Shown here piece by piece: positions 34,881 to 46,661 of a stretch of 64,000 nt of DNA; positions within the stretch are counted from its first letter, which is position 1; every line of letters starts with the position of its first letter. The DNA is from Lichina pygmaea (lineage: Eukaryota > Ascomycota > Lichinomycetes > Lichinales > Lichinaceae). Made by a program: the position numbers and the translations under genes. The notes beneath the pieces were generated by a model. It worked only from the letters and a program-made list of their open reading frames with translations, made no database searches and was not told the DNA's origin. Where the stretch lies: positions 4,092,001-4,156,000 of the forward strand of contig OY730172.1 in the NCBI GenBank assembly GCA_963422465.1, read 5' to 3'.

Positions 34881-35575
34881 TGCGGCAAAGTCCCTCTCGG
34901 ATCCGGGTTCGAATCGGGATTCGGATCTGGTCGATGCGCTGGGGGGGGGGGGGGGGAGGGAGGCACCTGCATGCTCCCGACAGGATGGCGGCGGCCACTG
35001 CGTGATGTCCTGCGATCATGATACGTACGTGTGTACAGTTCGGTGATATCCAGCCACGCCGGTACGATTTCGCCCTCGCAATGAAAGCGAAGTTGGAAGA
35101 AAGGCGGCAGGGCGCACGGAGCGGTGGCGCACTTGCCAGATCTGGACGCACCCACCCCACGCGGACGCCTCATCCCACGTACAGTCGACGGAGCATCGGT
35201 CTGGCGTCGGCGTGGCCCCGCGCAATGGCTCTGGCGCGAACGCGCTTCGGCAACGGCCGGGCTGGATACCGGACCCGTCCGGGGCCGAAGGAGAAGAGAA
35301 GTAGACCATCGACCGCATTGGAGGTTCCTGGGTCCTCTGTAACAATCGTCAGGCCAGGGGGGAGCGGCAGGTCACACGGCGAACGTTGCCTCGAACGAGG
35401 ATGGCTGCGAGCTGCTCCAGGTCGGGTCTTGGAGCTCTGTCGGCCGAGCCGGCTCAGGCTTGCGCTCCAATAGGGATTCTTCGCTGCTGCGGGCGACGGT
35501 GGCATCGACGGTGGATCGTCGCACGGCGTCGTGTGGCAAGACCGTCAGCATCACACCGTCGTGTCACGAAGTAGA

Positions 35576-35607
<32 letters not shown>

Positions 35608-36966
35608 GGTACGGACACGACCGCAGCAGCAACGCCCCGAAAAGAGGGGCGCCAAAGCGCCTCGTCCTCCCGCCACGGAGGTGCTCGGGAACCAGGGACC
35701 GCTGGGCCGGGCGGCTCTGTCGACGCCGCGGCGACGCCCCACATCGTCGTGGGCGGGTACGTAACGTGCCGGGGGAGCCTGGTCTGGTCGTACGGCAGTC
35801 GAGCCCCCACGTCTTGTATCACGAGGGACAGCGTCGGAGACTTTTTCTGGCGGACACTGCAGAGCAACGTTCGGCTGGGGCGCCGGCCGAGCTCTGCTGA
35901 CGGCCAATCCCACGTGGACGACTCGACAGCTCGCAGGGAATCATCGGAGAATCGGTCGAGAAAAGGAAACACGTGTGGGGACAGGCGACGGTCGACGAGC
36001 AGAGCACGTCGGGGACAGGCGCCGGGTACACTTCGTAGTACGTGGTGGCGAGCAAGCAAACACGATCGTGGCTTCGACCTTCCGCGCCGTCTGGGACGAG
36101 AGCCTGCCCTCGACCCTCGTCAATTACGGACATACGAGGTACTCCGTACATACGGACGTAACCAGCGGAATCGGCCAGAGTGGACTGAAGCAATCTCACC
36201 TCCTTACGGAAGTACGTATGGGTACTGAGCTCATCAATTGTGGCAGGGCTTTCGATCTTGAGCGACAAAGCGGTTGGGGGGCCGAAACAGGATCACAAGT
36301 CGAAAGATAGGCAACAACCCCGCTTGCTGTCGTCGACCGTCGACCGTCCCCAATCCATCGTGCTCCGGCGTGTCTTTGCTTCGTCATTGACTTTCGATAG
36401 GCTTCCGCAGCTTGATATGTACGGTAGCCGGCAGCGTAGCGCGCGTACTGGTACGCAGTAGCGCCGTCCTCCGCTTCATGACGGTCTGCCGTACCGTACC
36501 GTAGCAGGGCCGGCATGACGTCATAGGAGCTGGTTCTGCTGTACCGTTCCACCACTGTACTCGTACAGTACGTGACGTACTTCCGGACAGTAGCTATCAA
36601 TCACTCGTAGGCCTCCATGTCACCGACCGGTCGCTATCGGCTAGGGGCCAGCACCTAATTTGCGACAGAACGGTCGTACGCACTCCTCGTATGTTTTACG
36701 TGTGCGATATTGGTCTGCCCCTGTCGAGCTGCAACATCTAGGCCATCATCAATTTCTTTTGTCTCTCCTGATCCTCTCGATCCTGCCGTGCTCTCGATGT
36801 TGCCGCTGAACATACCCATCCGGTCAGACGCCTGCCGAGATGAGGGTCGTCCTGCATCGGCGTACGAGTAGGCAGAGCTAGTGATGTTTAATCCATGGCA
36901 CCCCAACATCTCAGCCCTTGGCTCGGACCGTACGAGGTACGCACGTACCAGGGTAGCTACTAATTA

Positions 36967-37030
36967 CCCGTGCCGCTTCTTTGCACCCTCCGGAGGAGGG
37001 TGCCGAGCAGTCCAACGCAAATCATTTTTT
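36967..37030 (+). repeat. Left terminal inverted repeat
   Basis: Left arm of the TIR element, with about 90% identity by eye to the right arm. Confidence 0.7.
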
Positions 37031-37335
37031 CCTCTATATTTCCTGCTCAAACATCAAAAAAAGTGCCGGAAAGCTATGGTAAAACCAAGAGGTGCATCCA
37101 GGAAGCCCTTGATCGGTGTTTTGGAGGCTGTAGCACAGTTCTGTCAGCAACAACAACCGTCTCATCTCCTGCCGTGCCATCGGACGTGATCATAGGCAAT
37201 CTAGAGTAATCTAGAGCAAGAAATGTGGACGATGTGATTGTGTTATTGATCCTCTATCCTCTGCCCAAATTTAGACTCATAGTTGTATTGTTGTGTGGAT
37301 ATCCAGGGTGGTTCTGCAACAGATCCATAATGCAA

Positions 37336-37398
37336 AATATGATTTGTGTTGGACTGCTCGGCACCCTCCTCCGGAGGGTGCAAGGAAGGGGGCACGGG
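37336..37398 (-). repeat. Right terminal inverted repeat
   Basis: Right arm of the TIR element, inverted relative to the left arm. Confidence 0.7.
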
Positions 37399-39066
37399 TA
37401 CCCCCTAATTACCGTACGGATGCACTGTAAGTGCTGCGCTGCTGTCACCACCAAGAAATGACTTTGGGTGCTGCAGAAGCCAACGCCATGGCCAACAATG
37501 CCATGGGCCAGCTGCATGGCACAGCAGGCTTAGCGCACGGAGGTACGTACGTACTCGTGGACTATCCTTGTACTTCCATACCGGGTCTCGTGCATTACCA
37601 CTGCCCTGTGGTGACGACTGCCTTGCGACGACTTCAGCTTGACTGTCCAGGGATACCCCTGAAAGATGAAGATGAGCCATCGATGCTTCGAGCGACGGAG
37701 CTGTGGCTGTGTCGTCAGACGACAGCAACACCCTCTCGCATCTCACCGCAATTATCGATGCATCTCGACAACCGTTTGTTGCATCATGTGCGAACGGCCC
37801 TGCGATTCACCCACTCTTTTTTATCGTTGTCTCCATCCTCTTCCACCGTTGGAAGTCGGAGCTCAGATATGCCGGCGTACCGAAGCCGCAGCCGCAGATG
37901 TCGCTCAAGGATTTTTGCCACTGCCACTGTCCCCCACAGGCTCTGTCGTAAGTATTGAGCATCACCAGGTACTGACCTGGAGATTTCTTGCCGTCGAGGG
38001 CTGATATCGATAGCGTGAGCTGATCTTATCGCTCTGATATGATTGGCACACAGCCGCCGTCGCTTATTCAGCATCGCGCTGACAAAGCAGACCCCCGGCA
38101 TCTGATCCCCCCCGTGCCCCCCTCGGCTACGGCAAGCGATATCTGCCTCTGCTTCGCTCGACGACAGCCGAAGATCACCCCCATCCCTCGGCCGAAAGGC
38201 GAGCATCTTGAGAACGGCTGCATGTAGGATCGTCAACGGCCGCGCAACATCCGGCCACACGCATGTGTGCTGCCGCCCGAACAGCTTCTCGTCAATATGC
38301 CCATGGCCGTGGGGCACCACCTGTCCTTTGGCCCCAGCTGGCGACCGCCGCAGGACGCAATCCAGGGCAGAGCCGGCGGCACATACAGTACCTCGTACTT
38401 TAGAGACGAGTTGTCCTTGCGAAGCATCGACCGCCGTTGTTACTAGACCGATCTGGTCCTACGACGATATAATGCTTCTGGTCTCCGTCGGCGTCGGCGC
38501 TGGGGCTCTAAGTCCGCAAATACCTCGTAGGCATACGAACATACCTCCGTACCGCCCACCCGCTTCGATGACCGATTGACGCTGTGCCGTGGCGCGGCAA
38601 AGCAGCATCGAAAAGAAAGGACGACCGCCTCAGCGCGCGCAAATGCTGGTTGGACCCAATGGGAATCTACGAGTATGCAGCAGAGGCGTCCTGGGTGAAA
38701 CCCAGTCGGTCGTTTGAGAGGAGGAAGATCTAGGGGAGGAATAATGCCTACGCGAAACGCCGTCTCCACAGTCTTCGGTGCTACACTACGTAACGTACCC
38801 CGTACGTAGAAGGCGTCGACTCCGGGGGTATACGACGGTACGCACCCCGAGGAAGGCGGTGCGGATAGTACGGATAATCGGTCCGTACTCCGTACTGCAA
38901 CGTCGCCGCCACATCAATTTTGGCCGATTAGGCATGTATCGTGGCACCGATAGAAGACCGTCAAGCCCGTTCCGTTGTTACGACGGGCCGTCACCACGGT
39001 CGTCACAGCGCTAGCTGGCTAATTGCCGTCGCTTCTGCCCCTCCTGATGCGAGAAACCTAGACCCT

Positions 39067-39115
<49 letters not shown>
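39067..39115. repeat. (GAC)n microsatellite
   Basis: About 16 GAC units upstream of TSC1, followed by an ACC-rich tract to about 39165 and GCC/GAC-rich tracts at 39325-39375. Confidence 0.9.
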
Positions 39116-39700
39116 ACACCACCTTCACCACTACCACCACACCACCACACCACCACCACCATCTGCGACCACCCACACCTCGCCCTGACACGTCGCCGCA
39201 GCCGCAGGCTGACGCTTTGAATGTCGCGAAGGGCACTTGACCGCTCCGGACCCGGTCGCATTCAGGTCCTGCGTTATCCGTGAGTGGGCTGCCGTCGATG
39301 CCCCCCGCCGGGGTTATTGCTGCTGCTGCTGCCGCCGCCGCCGCCGCCGCCGCCAACGACGACGACGACGACGCCATCGCTACCGCCGTCGTCCCCGGCT
39401 GTTCCTGGAGACGAAGGGGTGCACGGCGTCATATCGTGCTTGACCGAGACTCCGAGACTCGCCGACGCGGACCCGGACCCGGACCCGGACACGGACCCGA
39501 TATCTCAAGGACAAGGCCCTGCCGCGTTATCGGTCGAGACGGATAGCCGGGGCGCGTTTATCCGTCGCCGTTCCACACCAGCACCTCACGCTCCAGGGAA
39601 CCCGGTCCAATATTCGTCTGTTGGCCCGATCCAAGGGTCGACCTTTGGTCTGCAGATGAGATAAGTCGACGTCGACGAGACGAGACGAGACTAGACCATC

Positions 39701-42700
39701 ATGTCTGGGTGGGTGCATCGCCCGCTCGTACAAGGACGAGCGCGTACGCGCGCGCGAACTGCCGCCGCCGCCGCTCCTCTTAACCGTGCCCTTCAAACCC
39801 CCCCCCCCCCCCCCCCCCCACATGCGTGAAGAGACGCCGCTGACCGTCTCCCGACGATAGAACGCTCAAAGAGGTGATCAAGGCCCTGGTCGGGGTCTTG
39901 ACGTCGTCGGATTCCACCTCCTCCTCCTCCTCCTCTTACGAGCTCCCGGACCAGGTGCAAGAGGTCGTGCGGCTGTATCTGGACCGTCACGACGACATTG
40001 ACGACCAGGACTCGCAACGCCTGCACGACGAGCTGCTGAATCTCCACGCCAGGCTCGTCGCCGAGAACGCCGATAGGCGACCCGAGTTCCTGGCCGCCCT
40101 TTGCCAGCTGAGGCCCGCTGTCCGCGGCGAGGATCGCGTGATGGAGTGGTGGAAGATCCTCGTGCGTCCGACCTTCGACCAGCTCGGGCGCGACGGCAAC
40201 GTGACGCCCGCCCTCCGGGAGTTCCTGCTGGCCGTGCTCGTGTACGACGACGACGAGGACGCCGACGGCGAGCTGGCCCTGGCCTCCGAGGCCTACACCC
40301 AGGAGCTCCTCGACCTCTACCTCGAGAAGACGAGCCTGCCGGGCATCGACCACGCCGGGCCCCTCGCCGTCGACGACGAAGCCCGCCTCGTCGGCTGCCA
40401 CCTCGAGTCGATCTTGGTCGACTTTGGCCGGAGAAAGCCCAAGGTAGGTCGACGGATCGTTCGCGTCTCACGCCACTCGTCGTCGTTCGTCGTCGTCGCC
40501 GACCCCCTCCTCTAAACATGGTTTCCCCCCCCCCCCCCTCCCTTTCCAAACTCAAACCGGTTTCGCTGGTCGACGCATCGTCGCTGATCGCATCCACCTC
40601 GTTGGCGAACAGAGCCTGCTCGTGGCCATCGACACGCTGCTCGAGATCAAGGAACATCGCCGTCAGGCGCTAAGCCTCCTCTGCACCTTTGTCAGGTTCC
40701 AGCCGCCTCACCTCCATCAGGTCGTGCGCACGTCGCTCATCGACCACCTGCTGCAATGCCTGATGATCGACACCTCCACCACCGTCGTCTCCCTGGCCCT
40801 CCTGAGCCTCGTCATGTTCTTGCCGCACATCCCAAGCTCGCTCGTTCCCTACCTGCCGCGTCTCTTCGTCGTCTACAGCCGGCTGCTCTGCTGGGACCGG
40901 TACTATGGCCCGTGCGGCGACGGCACCGGCCCCGCCCGTGAGGCTGCCGCTCCCGAGGGCGGGGAGGGTGATGCAACAGGAGGCGACGACGACGACGACG
41001 ACGACAACGACGACGACGACGGCGACGACGACGAATATGATGACGATGAGAATCTCGACGGAGATAACGACCGCGCCGCCGCCTCCGCCTCCGCCGCCGC
41101 CGCCCCCAGCGCCTCCTGGGCCTACACCGACTCGCGCTGGGACAAGCTGCAGTCGTCCTTCAACGTCGCCGACGCCACCATCCGGGATCTAACCCCGTAT
41201 TACTCCTTCCTCTACGGTCTCTACCCCGAGAACTTTATGGGCTTCATCCGGAAGCCGAACCGCTACCTGCGCAACGCCCGATTCCCCGGCCTCGACCGCT
41301 TGGATCTCGACCAGGACGTCATCCGGCAGCGCACCGAGCGGTACCGGCGCGTGCACCTCCTCCACCCGAACTTCTACAACACCACCGTCGAGAACGAGCT
41401 CTCGGATCTCTCTCGGTTCATGCAGTGCGAGCCCTCGGACATCGTGGCCCAGTGCATGGAGCTCTGCGTCTCCACAGCACCGCCTCCGCTCATACCGCGC
41501 GCGGAAGTGCCGACGAGCCAGCCGCTCGCCTCGAAGGCGCACGTCGCGACCGAGGACATTCCGGCTGGGCCTCAACTTCTGGGCAAGGGCGCAGCCGACG
41601 AGGGCGACGAGGACGACGATGAGAACGACGATGATGACGACGATAAGGACGACGATAACGATAACGATGATGAGGACGAAGACGAGGACGAAGACGCGAC
41701 CGCGAAGAGAAAGAAGAAGACGACGACGACGACGACGACGACGGTCAAGGAGAAATCCTCACCGGGAGACAAGGCCTCGGCCGAAGCCGGGACAATCGAC
41801 AGCCAAGCCGTCGATGTTGCCACGGGCCGGCCTTTCGGTCTCCGCAAGGAATCGCAACACGGCATCAGCCGCGCCTCGAACGAGATGATGACGACCGCGA
41901 CGACCACGACGACGCCGGCGGCCGAGGACAGCCCGACGCTGCCGTCGACCGTCGTGCCGCCGCCCCGCGACGGCCACGTACGAGAGATGCTGCAGGCGCA
42001 TGGCCTGCTGCGCTCGCTGTTCCAGGCGCCCCAAGCGGAACCGACGCCGGCGACGGTCTACGACACACCGCCGACGACGATGACGACCGGCGACGCCCCG
42101 GCCGTCATCGCACGATTGGGCGCCTACCTGAACTCTCTCGCGAACATGCCCGACAGGGCTCCGACGATCCGGCCCGGGTCGACCGACGTGCCGAAGGACA
42201 TGGCTCTGCTCCAGCGCGAGGTGCTCCTGCTCCGCAACGACCTCAACTTCGAGCGCTTCCTCAAGGAGCAGCACCTGTCGCACATCGGTCAGCTGCAGCG
42301 GAAGCACATCCACGAGGCCACGGCCGAGTCCGACACTCAGAATCTCATCCGCACTAACCGGGCGCTGAAGTTCAGGGCCGAAGAGGCGCGGCGGGCGTAC
42401 TCGTCCCTCCAGAAGGAGACGATGGCGGGTCGGAACCACTCGAAGAAGTGGGAGAACGAACTGAACGGCCGGACGAGGTCGCTCCGCGAGCAGCAGAAGC
42501 GCTGGGAGACGGAGGAGCAGCGTCTGCGGCAGGAGCTGCACCTGACCCAAGACGCCGCTAAGCGGCTGCGCGGCCTGCTCATGGACAGCGAGGCGCGAGA
42601 GCTGGGGGCGCGCCAGAAGCTCGAGGCGCTCCAGTCGACCGTCGACGAGCTCGAGAGGCTGCGGGACGAGGTCGACACGCTGGACCGGCGGCTCCGCGCC

Positions 42701-43883
42701 TACGAGCGGCGCGAGGAGGAGTTCGAGCACGCGCGTCGCAACGAGGAGATGGCCTTCACCCAGCTCGAGACGGCCCGGCTGCGGCTGCAGGCTCGCGACG
42801 CCGAGCGCGAGCGGCTGCAGAAGGCGTACGAGGACCGCATCGTCGAGCTCGAGTCGCGGCTGCGCGACGCCGAGACGGCGACGCCGAACCAGACGCCGCA
42901 GGCGCTGCAGGCCATGATCGACTCGGCCCTCGCGTCGAGCCGGTCGCGCTTCGACAACCTGCGCAAGGTGTACAACCGCCTGCTGACGCGGTACGGCGAG
43001 CTCGAGATTGCCTACATGGACCTGCAGGCGGCCACGGAGCTGGACGGCTCCATGGCTTTGTCCGCCGCCGCGGCCGCGGCCGCGGCCGCCGCGGCGTCCC
43101 CGCGCAAGCTCGGTCTGTGCCGCAGCCCGGGGGAGCTGGATCCGTTTGGCGACGACGGACAGACCGTGGTGGAACCGTCCGGGTCCGGGTCTGGGTCGGG
43201 CGGTCGTCGCGGCGACGTCGGCTCGGGCTCGGGCTCGGGCTCGGATGCGCTCGTCAACGGCTACGACGACTACGCCGGGCGCTCGATGATGATGCGACAG
43301 CCTCCGCCGGGCACGGCCAGCTACAGCCTGCCCAGCCGTCCGGGTCAGTCCGATCATCTGCACGGACACATGGCGATCGACATGCACGACCCCGGCATGC
43401 GGGCCGTCTCGCCGGACACGGTCATACCGTCGAACAAGAAGCACTCGTCCGACGGGACCACTGTCAGCGGCGGCAGCGTTCGTAGTGGGAGTCGGTCGGA
43501 TTCGGGAGCGACGGCGGAGGAGCCAAAGAAGACGAAGATCAAGCCGAACTCGGGCGTGCGAGTGTACGGCCGAGGTGAGTCTTTCTATCTTTCCTTTCTT
43601 TCCTTTTCTTTCTCATCTGTCATCGAAAGGCGTTTGCTCCGACGACACACTGTCTCTTTTCATGGCATGACCCTCGGCCTTGCCGCCATCATCTCCATCC
43701 GGTCCGTCTCGATTCTACGTCACCCATCTGACCATCGATGACTCTACAGGCGGTGTTCAGAACATTGGCAAGAAGGAGAAGAACAAGGCGGACGGCAACG
43801 GCCGCAGTAATGGCAAAGGCATGGGATCGGTCAAGAATAGCGCATCACGCATGGGCTTTCGAGGCTTGAGCACATCAAGCTGA
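39701..43883 (+). CDS. TSC1: Hamartin (TSC1) homologue
   Basis: This is the scaffold subunit of the TSC1-TSC2 complex that restrains Rheb and TORC1. Proposed exons are 39701-39708, 39861-40443, 40613-43574 and 43750-43883, giving 1228 residues. The first exon (ATG TCT GG) is inferred: it puts an ATG in frame with TLKEVIKALVGVL. The N-terminal helical-repeat domain is visible as ALREFLLAVLVYDDDEDADG, LLVAIDTLLEIKEHRRQALS, LLCTFVRFQPPHLHQ and LYGLYPENFMGFIRKPNRYL, typical of hamartin. Two poly-Asp/Glu tracts (about residues 323-345 and 530-560) follow. A long coiled coil spans about 715-960 (for example EQQKRWETEEQRLRQEL and LEALQSTVDELERLRDEVD), with Ser/Gly and poly-Ala tracts after it. Introns 1 and 2 contain C homopolymers. 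Confidence 0.85.
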
Positions 43884-44749
43884 GATCATAATGATTCCCC
43901 TAATCCGTCTAGACTTGCACGGCGCGCACGGCGGAAATGGCGTATCGGGGTTTGAACTTTTTGTGTGCGTGTGTGTGTGTGTGTGTATGTGTACGTGTGC
44001 ACGAGATGTTTTGGTCAGCGAGGGTGTGCTGTGGAGGGAATGAGAGGAAAGAGGACACAGGAGAGGAGAGGAGAGGGAGGGAGGGGGATGTACGATATAG
44101 AAAGCAACAACCGAGGACAAAAACTTGGAGGGATGCAACGAGAAACAACCAACTGAAACGAAACAAAGCAGTGAAGCAGAGGAGTAGAGATGCAGGGAAA
44201 GTATCGAAAGCAGACGCTGAACAGCTGCTAGGCGCGAAGGGGCTGGGACATGTGGATTGATTGCTAGAACTACAGCTCCTGAGGAGAGATCTATATAGCT
44301 ACTGAACGGTCACGTGGATGCTCACGTGACAACGCTGCGTGCGAACTCGTCGTATTGCAGATCAAGAGGCAAGGACCAGGAAGGGTCGAGGATCAAACGA
44401 TCAAGAAGACTTTTGAAGGTCCAAGGATCAGCCGAGGCAGGAGAATCAAAAGAACCAAGGACCAAGAACCAAGAACCAAGCTTCAAGGAGACCCCCCCCC
44501 CCCCGCCCTTCTCCCAAGACTTCTTAGATGCCCAAGAACAAACCAGCGGCGGAGTGTCGGAACGATGGAGGTGAGCGCCGCGGACAACACTTACTGTACT
44601 GTACTGCATGTAGCCGTGTCATGGGGGGGTATGACACCCCCCTCCCCTCCCATGGCACGGGTAAGTTTACCTCAGAGGCTAGGCTCGCTCCGAGCCCGGG
44701 GGTCCAGTCGGCCCCGCTGGTGGGGCTGTGGCCGGGTGGGAGCTCTGTT

Positions 44750-44935
44750 GCCGTCGGCAGGCAGAGCCAGGGCTGAGGCTGGCTTAGTCAGTTACAAGTA
44801 GCTTGGTCAGTTGGCGGGGCCAATACCGGTACGGTAGACTCTTTTAGAGTCCGAGAGGGCTTCGATCAACAGCTTCGTTCTTCTCCTCTCTCTGAGCAGG
44901 CCGACACTTTTGTAGGTCCAGGAAGGCCCTCTGTG
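44750..44935 (+). repeat. Dispersed short repeat, copy B
   Basis: Matches copy C over GGGCTGAGGCTGGCTTAGTC, the GTCCGAGAGGGC core and CTCTGAGCAGGCC, then a weaker TTGTAGxTCCAGxA block. It is the most divergent of the three in its middle part. Confidence 0.55.
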
Positions 44936-45244
44936 GGGAACTCCCTGGCTGACTATTCATATCATTACGGTACTGTAGCTAGTCTCTTCGTGGCTGGAGC
45001 AGAGCAATCGAACTCGTACTTCACGCACTTGGCCACATGAGTTGTGGTGTGTTTACACCTGAGTTTTTTTTTTTGGGGGGGGGGGGGGGGGTTTACTTCT
45101 AGGTGTGCTACCATGAAGGGTCCTGAGCGTACAGAAGTATGATGAGGAGAAGAAGTGTGTTGGTTGCATGTATGGTTGAGTTGGTAGTCATCACTGTTCT
45201 TTTCTGTTATATGAAGTCTTGGATTTCCTTTTTTGTAGACTTGT

Positions 45245-45600
45245 TTCTGCAGATGGATATTTTCTAGAGCCGATCATGATGATGTCTGTCTGGTTCAGTC
45301 ATGATTACCAGTTGTATCTTTAGTTGGGTTGTGTCTGTGGGTGGATGTTACAGAGCTTGAATTTATCTGGATACGTTTCTGTTGCGTTTGTGTCTGTCTG
45401 TCGATGGATGTTGTTGGAGATGATCATGTCTGGTTGGAATTAGTCATGTCTGCGTGTCTGTGTCTACAGGTGGATAGATGCTGGTGGAGCTGATCATTTC
45501 TGGCTGTACTGCTTCTTTGTTGGTGTCTATGGATGGATGTTGTGGGGTTGGTTATATCTGGCTGTATATCTGTTGTATATCTGTAGGTGTGTGTTGTTGC
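45245..45600 (+). repeat. Degenerate minisatellite, about 62-66 bp period
   Basis: Blocks of the form TCTRTGGATGGATGTTG, then GAGCTGATCATGTCTGGCTG recur at about 45335, 45397, 45463 and 45525, with a weaker one at 45246. The strand is strongly G/T biased. Confidence 0.6.
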
Positions 45601-45858
45601 GGTCCGTACCGTACCGTCCTATCCGAGTATAGGATTAGGGCGAGAGGCGGAAGGCGGGTTGGTTCTCGCAGGAGAGGAGTGTCAAGGAGCGCGAAGGGGT
45701 TTGGTGGAACGTGGTGGTGGTGACACCTGATCAACGGCTTCGTACAAAAGGATTGTATTGAAGTAGATCTAGTTGTCTGGATCACAACATGAGTTGAAGA
45801 CGATCGTTCCATAGGGGAACTATCGCCGGACTATATAGTGCCCAGTTCGTGAGCAGAG

Positions 45859-46058
45859 TGAGCTCTGCTCACTTTGCTCACTTTTCATGCACGCTGCAGT
45901 GAGCTGGGTGAGCTCTGCTCACTTTGCTCACTTTTCATGCACGCTGCGGCGAGCTGGGTGAGCTCTGCTCACTTTGCTCACTTTTCATGCACGCTGCGGC
46001 GAGCTGGGTGAGCTCTGCTCACTTTGCTCACTTGTTCGTGCATATGCATGCTGCGGCG
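45859..46058 (+). repeat. 50-bp tandem array, four copies
   Basis: Units start at 45859, 45909, 45959 and 46009 with TGAGCTCTGCTCACTTTGCT and end with GCACGCTGCGGCGAGCTGGG. The first three are nearly identical and the fourth diverges at its end. Each unit contains the inverted pair GAGC...GCTC. Confidence 0.92.
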
Positions 46059-46079
46059 AGCACCCCCTGGTTTGTCTCG

Positions 46080-46095
46080 CCGGTCACGTGACCGG
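46080..46095. promoter_or_regulatory. 16-bp perfect CACGTG palindrome
   Basis: CCGGTCACGTGACCGG is a perfect palindrome centred on an E-box/CACGTG core that bHLH or Cbf1-type factors can bind. It lies about 25 bp after the tandem array and 60 bp before TATATAAAG (46155-46163). Binding is an inference. Confidence 0.4.
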
Positions 46096-46661
46096 TTCCC
46101 GTGTCACGCTGTCTGGTACTTCTGTCCAGTATCCTGTCTGCTGCTTTCTGTGAGTATATAAAGACTGTGTTCCTCCTGGGTCGTAACATGTGTGTGTGTG
46201 TGTGTGTGTGTGTTTTTGCGCGCGATATAGGGCGTCACACCGTGATCGATCAAATACTATCAAATGATGGAACGGTGGAGTGGAGGAATGCTGTGGATCT
46301 AAGAAGGATAGTATTTACAGAGGTCAAGGAGGAGGAAAGGAGGAAAGATGCAAGATGAAAGAGGAAGAGAGGAAGGACACAGCATGAAGGATGAATGAGG
46401 GAGGAGAAGGGAGGAGGAAAGAAGAAAATGGAGGGAGTAGGAAGGAGGGTTCAGTCGACAAGAGGACAGGCGTGGACAGGCATGGCAGAGTATGTGGGCG
46501 GGTATGATATATACGAATAGATGGTAGTAGATCAACATGTATTTCTGCTTATACATAAACGTTCACATCGAGATGGACGAGCAGACAGACGGAGAGACAA
46601 AAATACGAATGGATGGACAGACAGACCAACAGACGGATAGATGGACAGATGGACAGACGAT

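Larger units (their letters stand above)
36967..37398. mobile_element. 432-bp non-autonomous TIR element (MITE) flanked by TA
   Basis: The left end begins CCCGTGCCGCTTCTTTGC and the right end, read on the other strand, CCCGTGCCCCCTTCCTTGC. The two arms match for about 60 bp, including GCACCCTCCGGAGGAGGGTG and GAGCAGTCCAAC(G/A)CAAATC. Each arm contains a smaller perfect hairpin (GCACCCTCC/GGAGGGTGC). A TA dinucleotide abuts both ends (36965-36966 and 37399-37400), as expected for Tc1/mariner or pogo targets. The interior has no transposase-length frame, so it would need an outside transposase. Confidence 0.7.
34881..39700. other. 4.8-kb intergenic gap TAP42 to TSC1
   Basis: This is the largest internal gap. 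It holds a G run at 34940-34956, (TCG)n at 35574-35604, GTAC-rich clusters (36110-36220, 36415-36600, 38790-38900), the TIR element at 36967-37398 and a (GAC)n tract at 39067-39115. Open frames at 35018-35473, 35460-35900, 37431-37958 and, on the minus strand, 37784-38320 show no recognisable domain. Part of the last (minus strand 37790-37950) looks code-like but could not be joined into a convincing gene. Confidence 0.5.
43884..46661. other. 2.8-kb convergent gap rich in repeats
   Basis: This gap lies between TSC1 and uL23m. In order it holds (GT)n at 43962-43985, a TCACGTGA site at 44322, a CCAAGAAC repeat and C run near 44455-44503, repeat copy B, a G run at 45077-45090, the degenerate minisatellite, the 50-bp tandem array, the CACGTG palindrome, a TATATAAAG at 46155-46163, (GT)n at 46191-46213, and purine-rich DNA to 46460. 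No protein family is recognised. Confidence 0.6.

Noticed and set aside
34905-34935. GGGTTCGAATCGGG as a tRNA B box
   Set aside because: The bases around the loop do not pair as a T-arm and no A box or anticodon arm lies upstream.
39278-39664. Pro/Leu- and Asp-rich frames near (GCC)n/(GAC)n
   Set aside because: Composition comes from microsatellites; no conserved segment upstream of TSC1.
41759-43444. 561-residue minus-strand open frame inside TSC1
   Set aside because: Antisense shadow of the coiled-coil region; composition mirrors the sense codons.
46101-46358. Plus-strand frame after the TATA box
   Set aside because: Runs through (GT)n as poly Cys-Val; no protein-like features.
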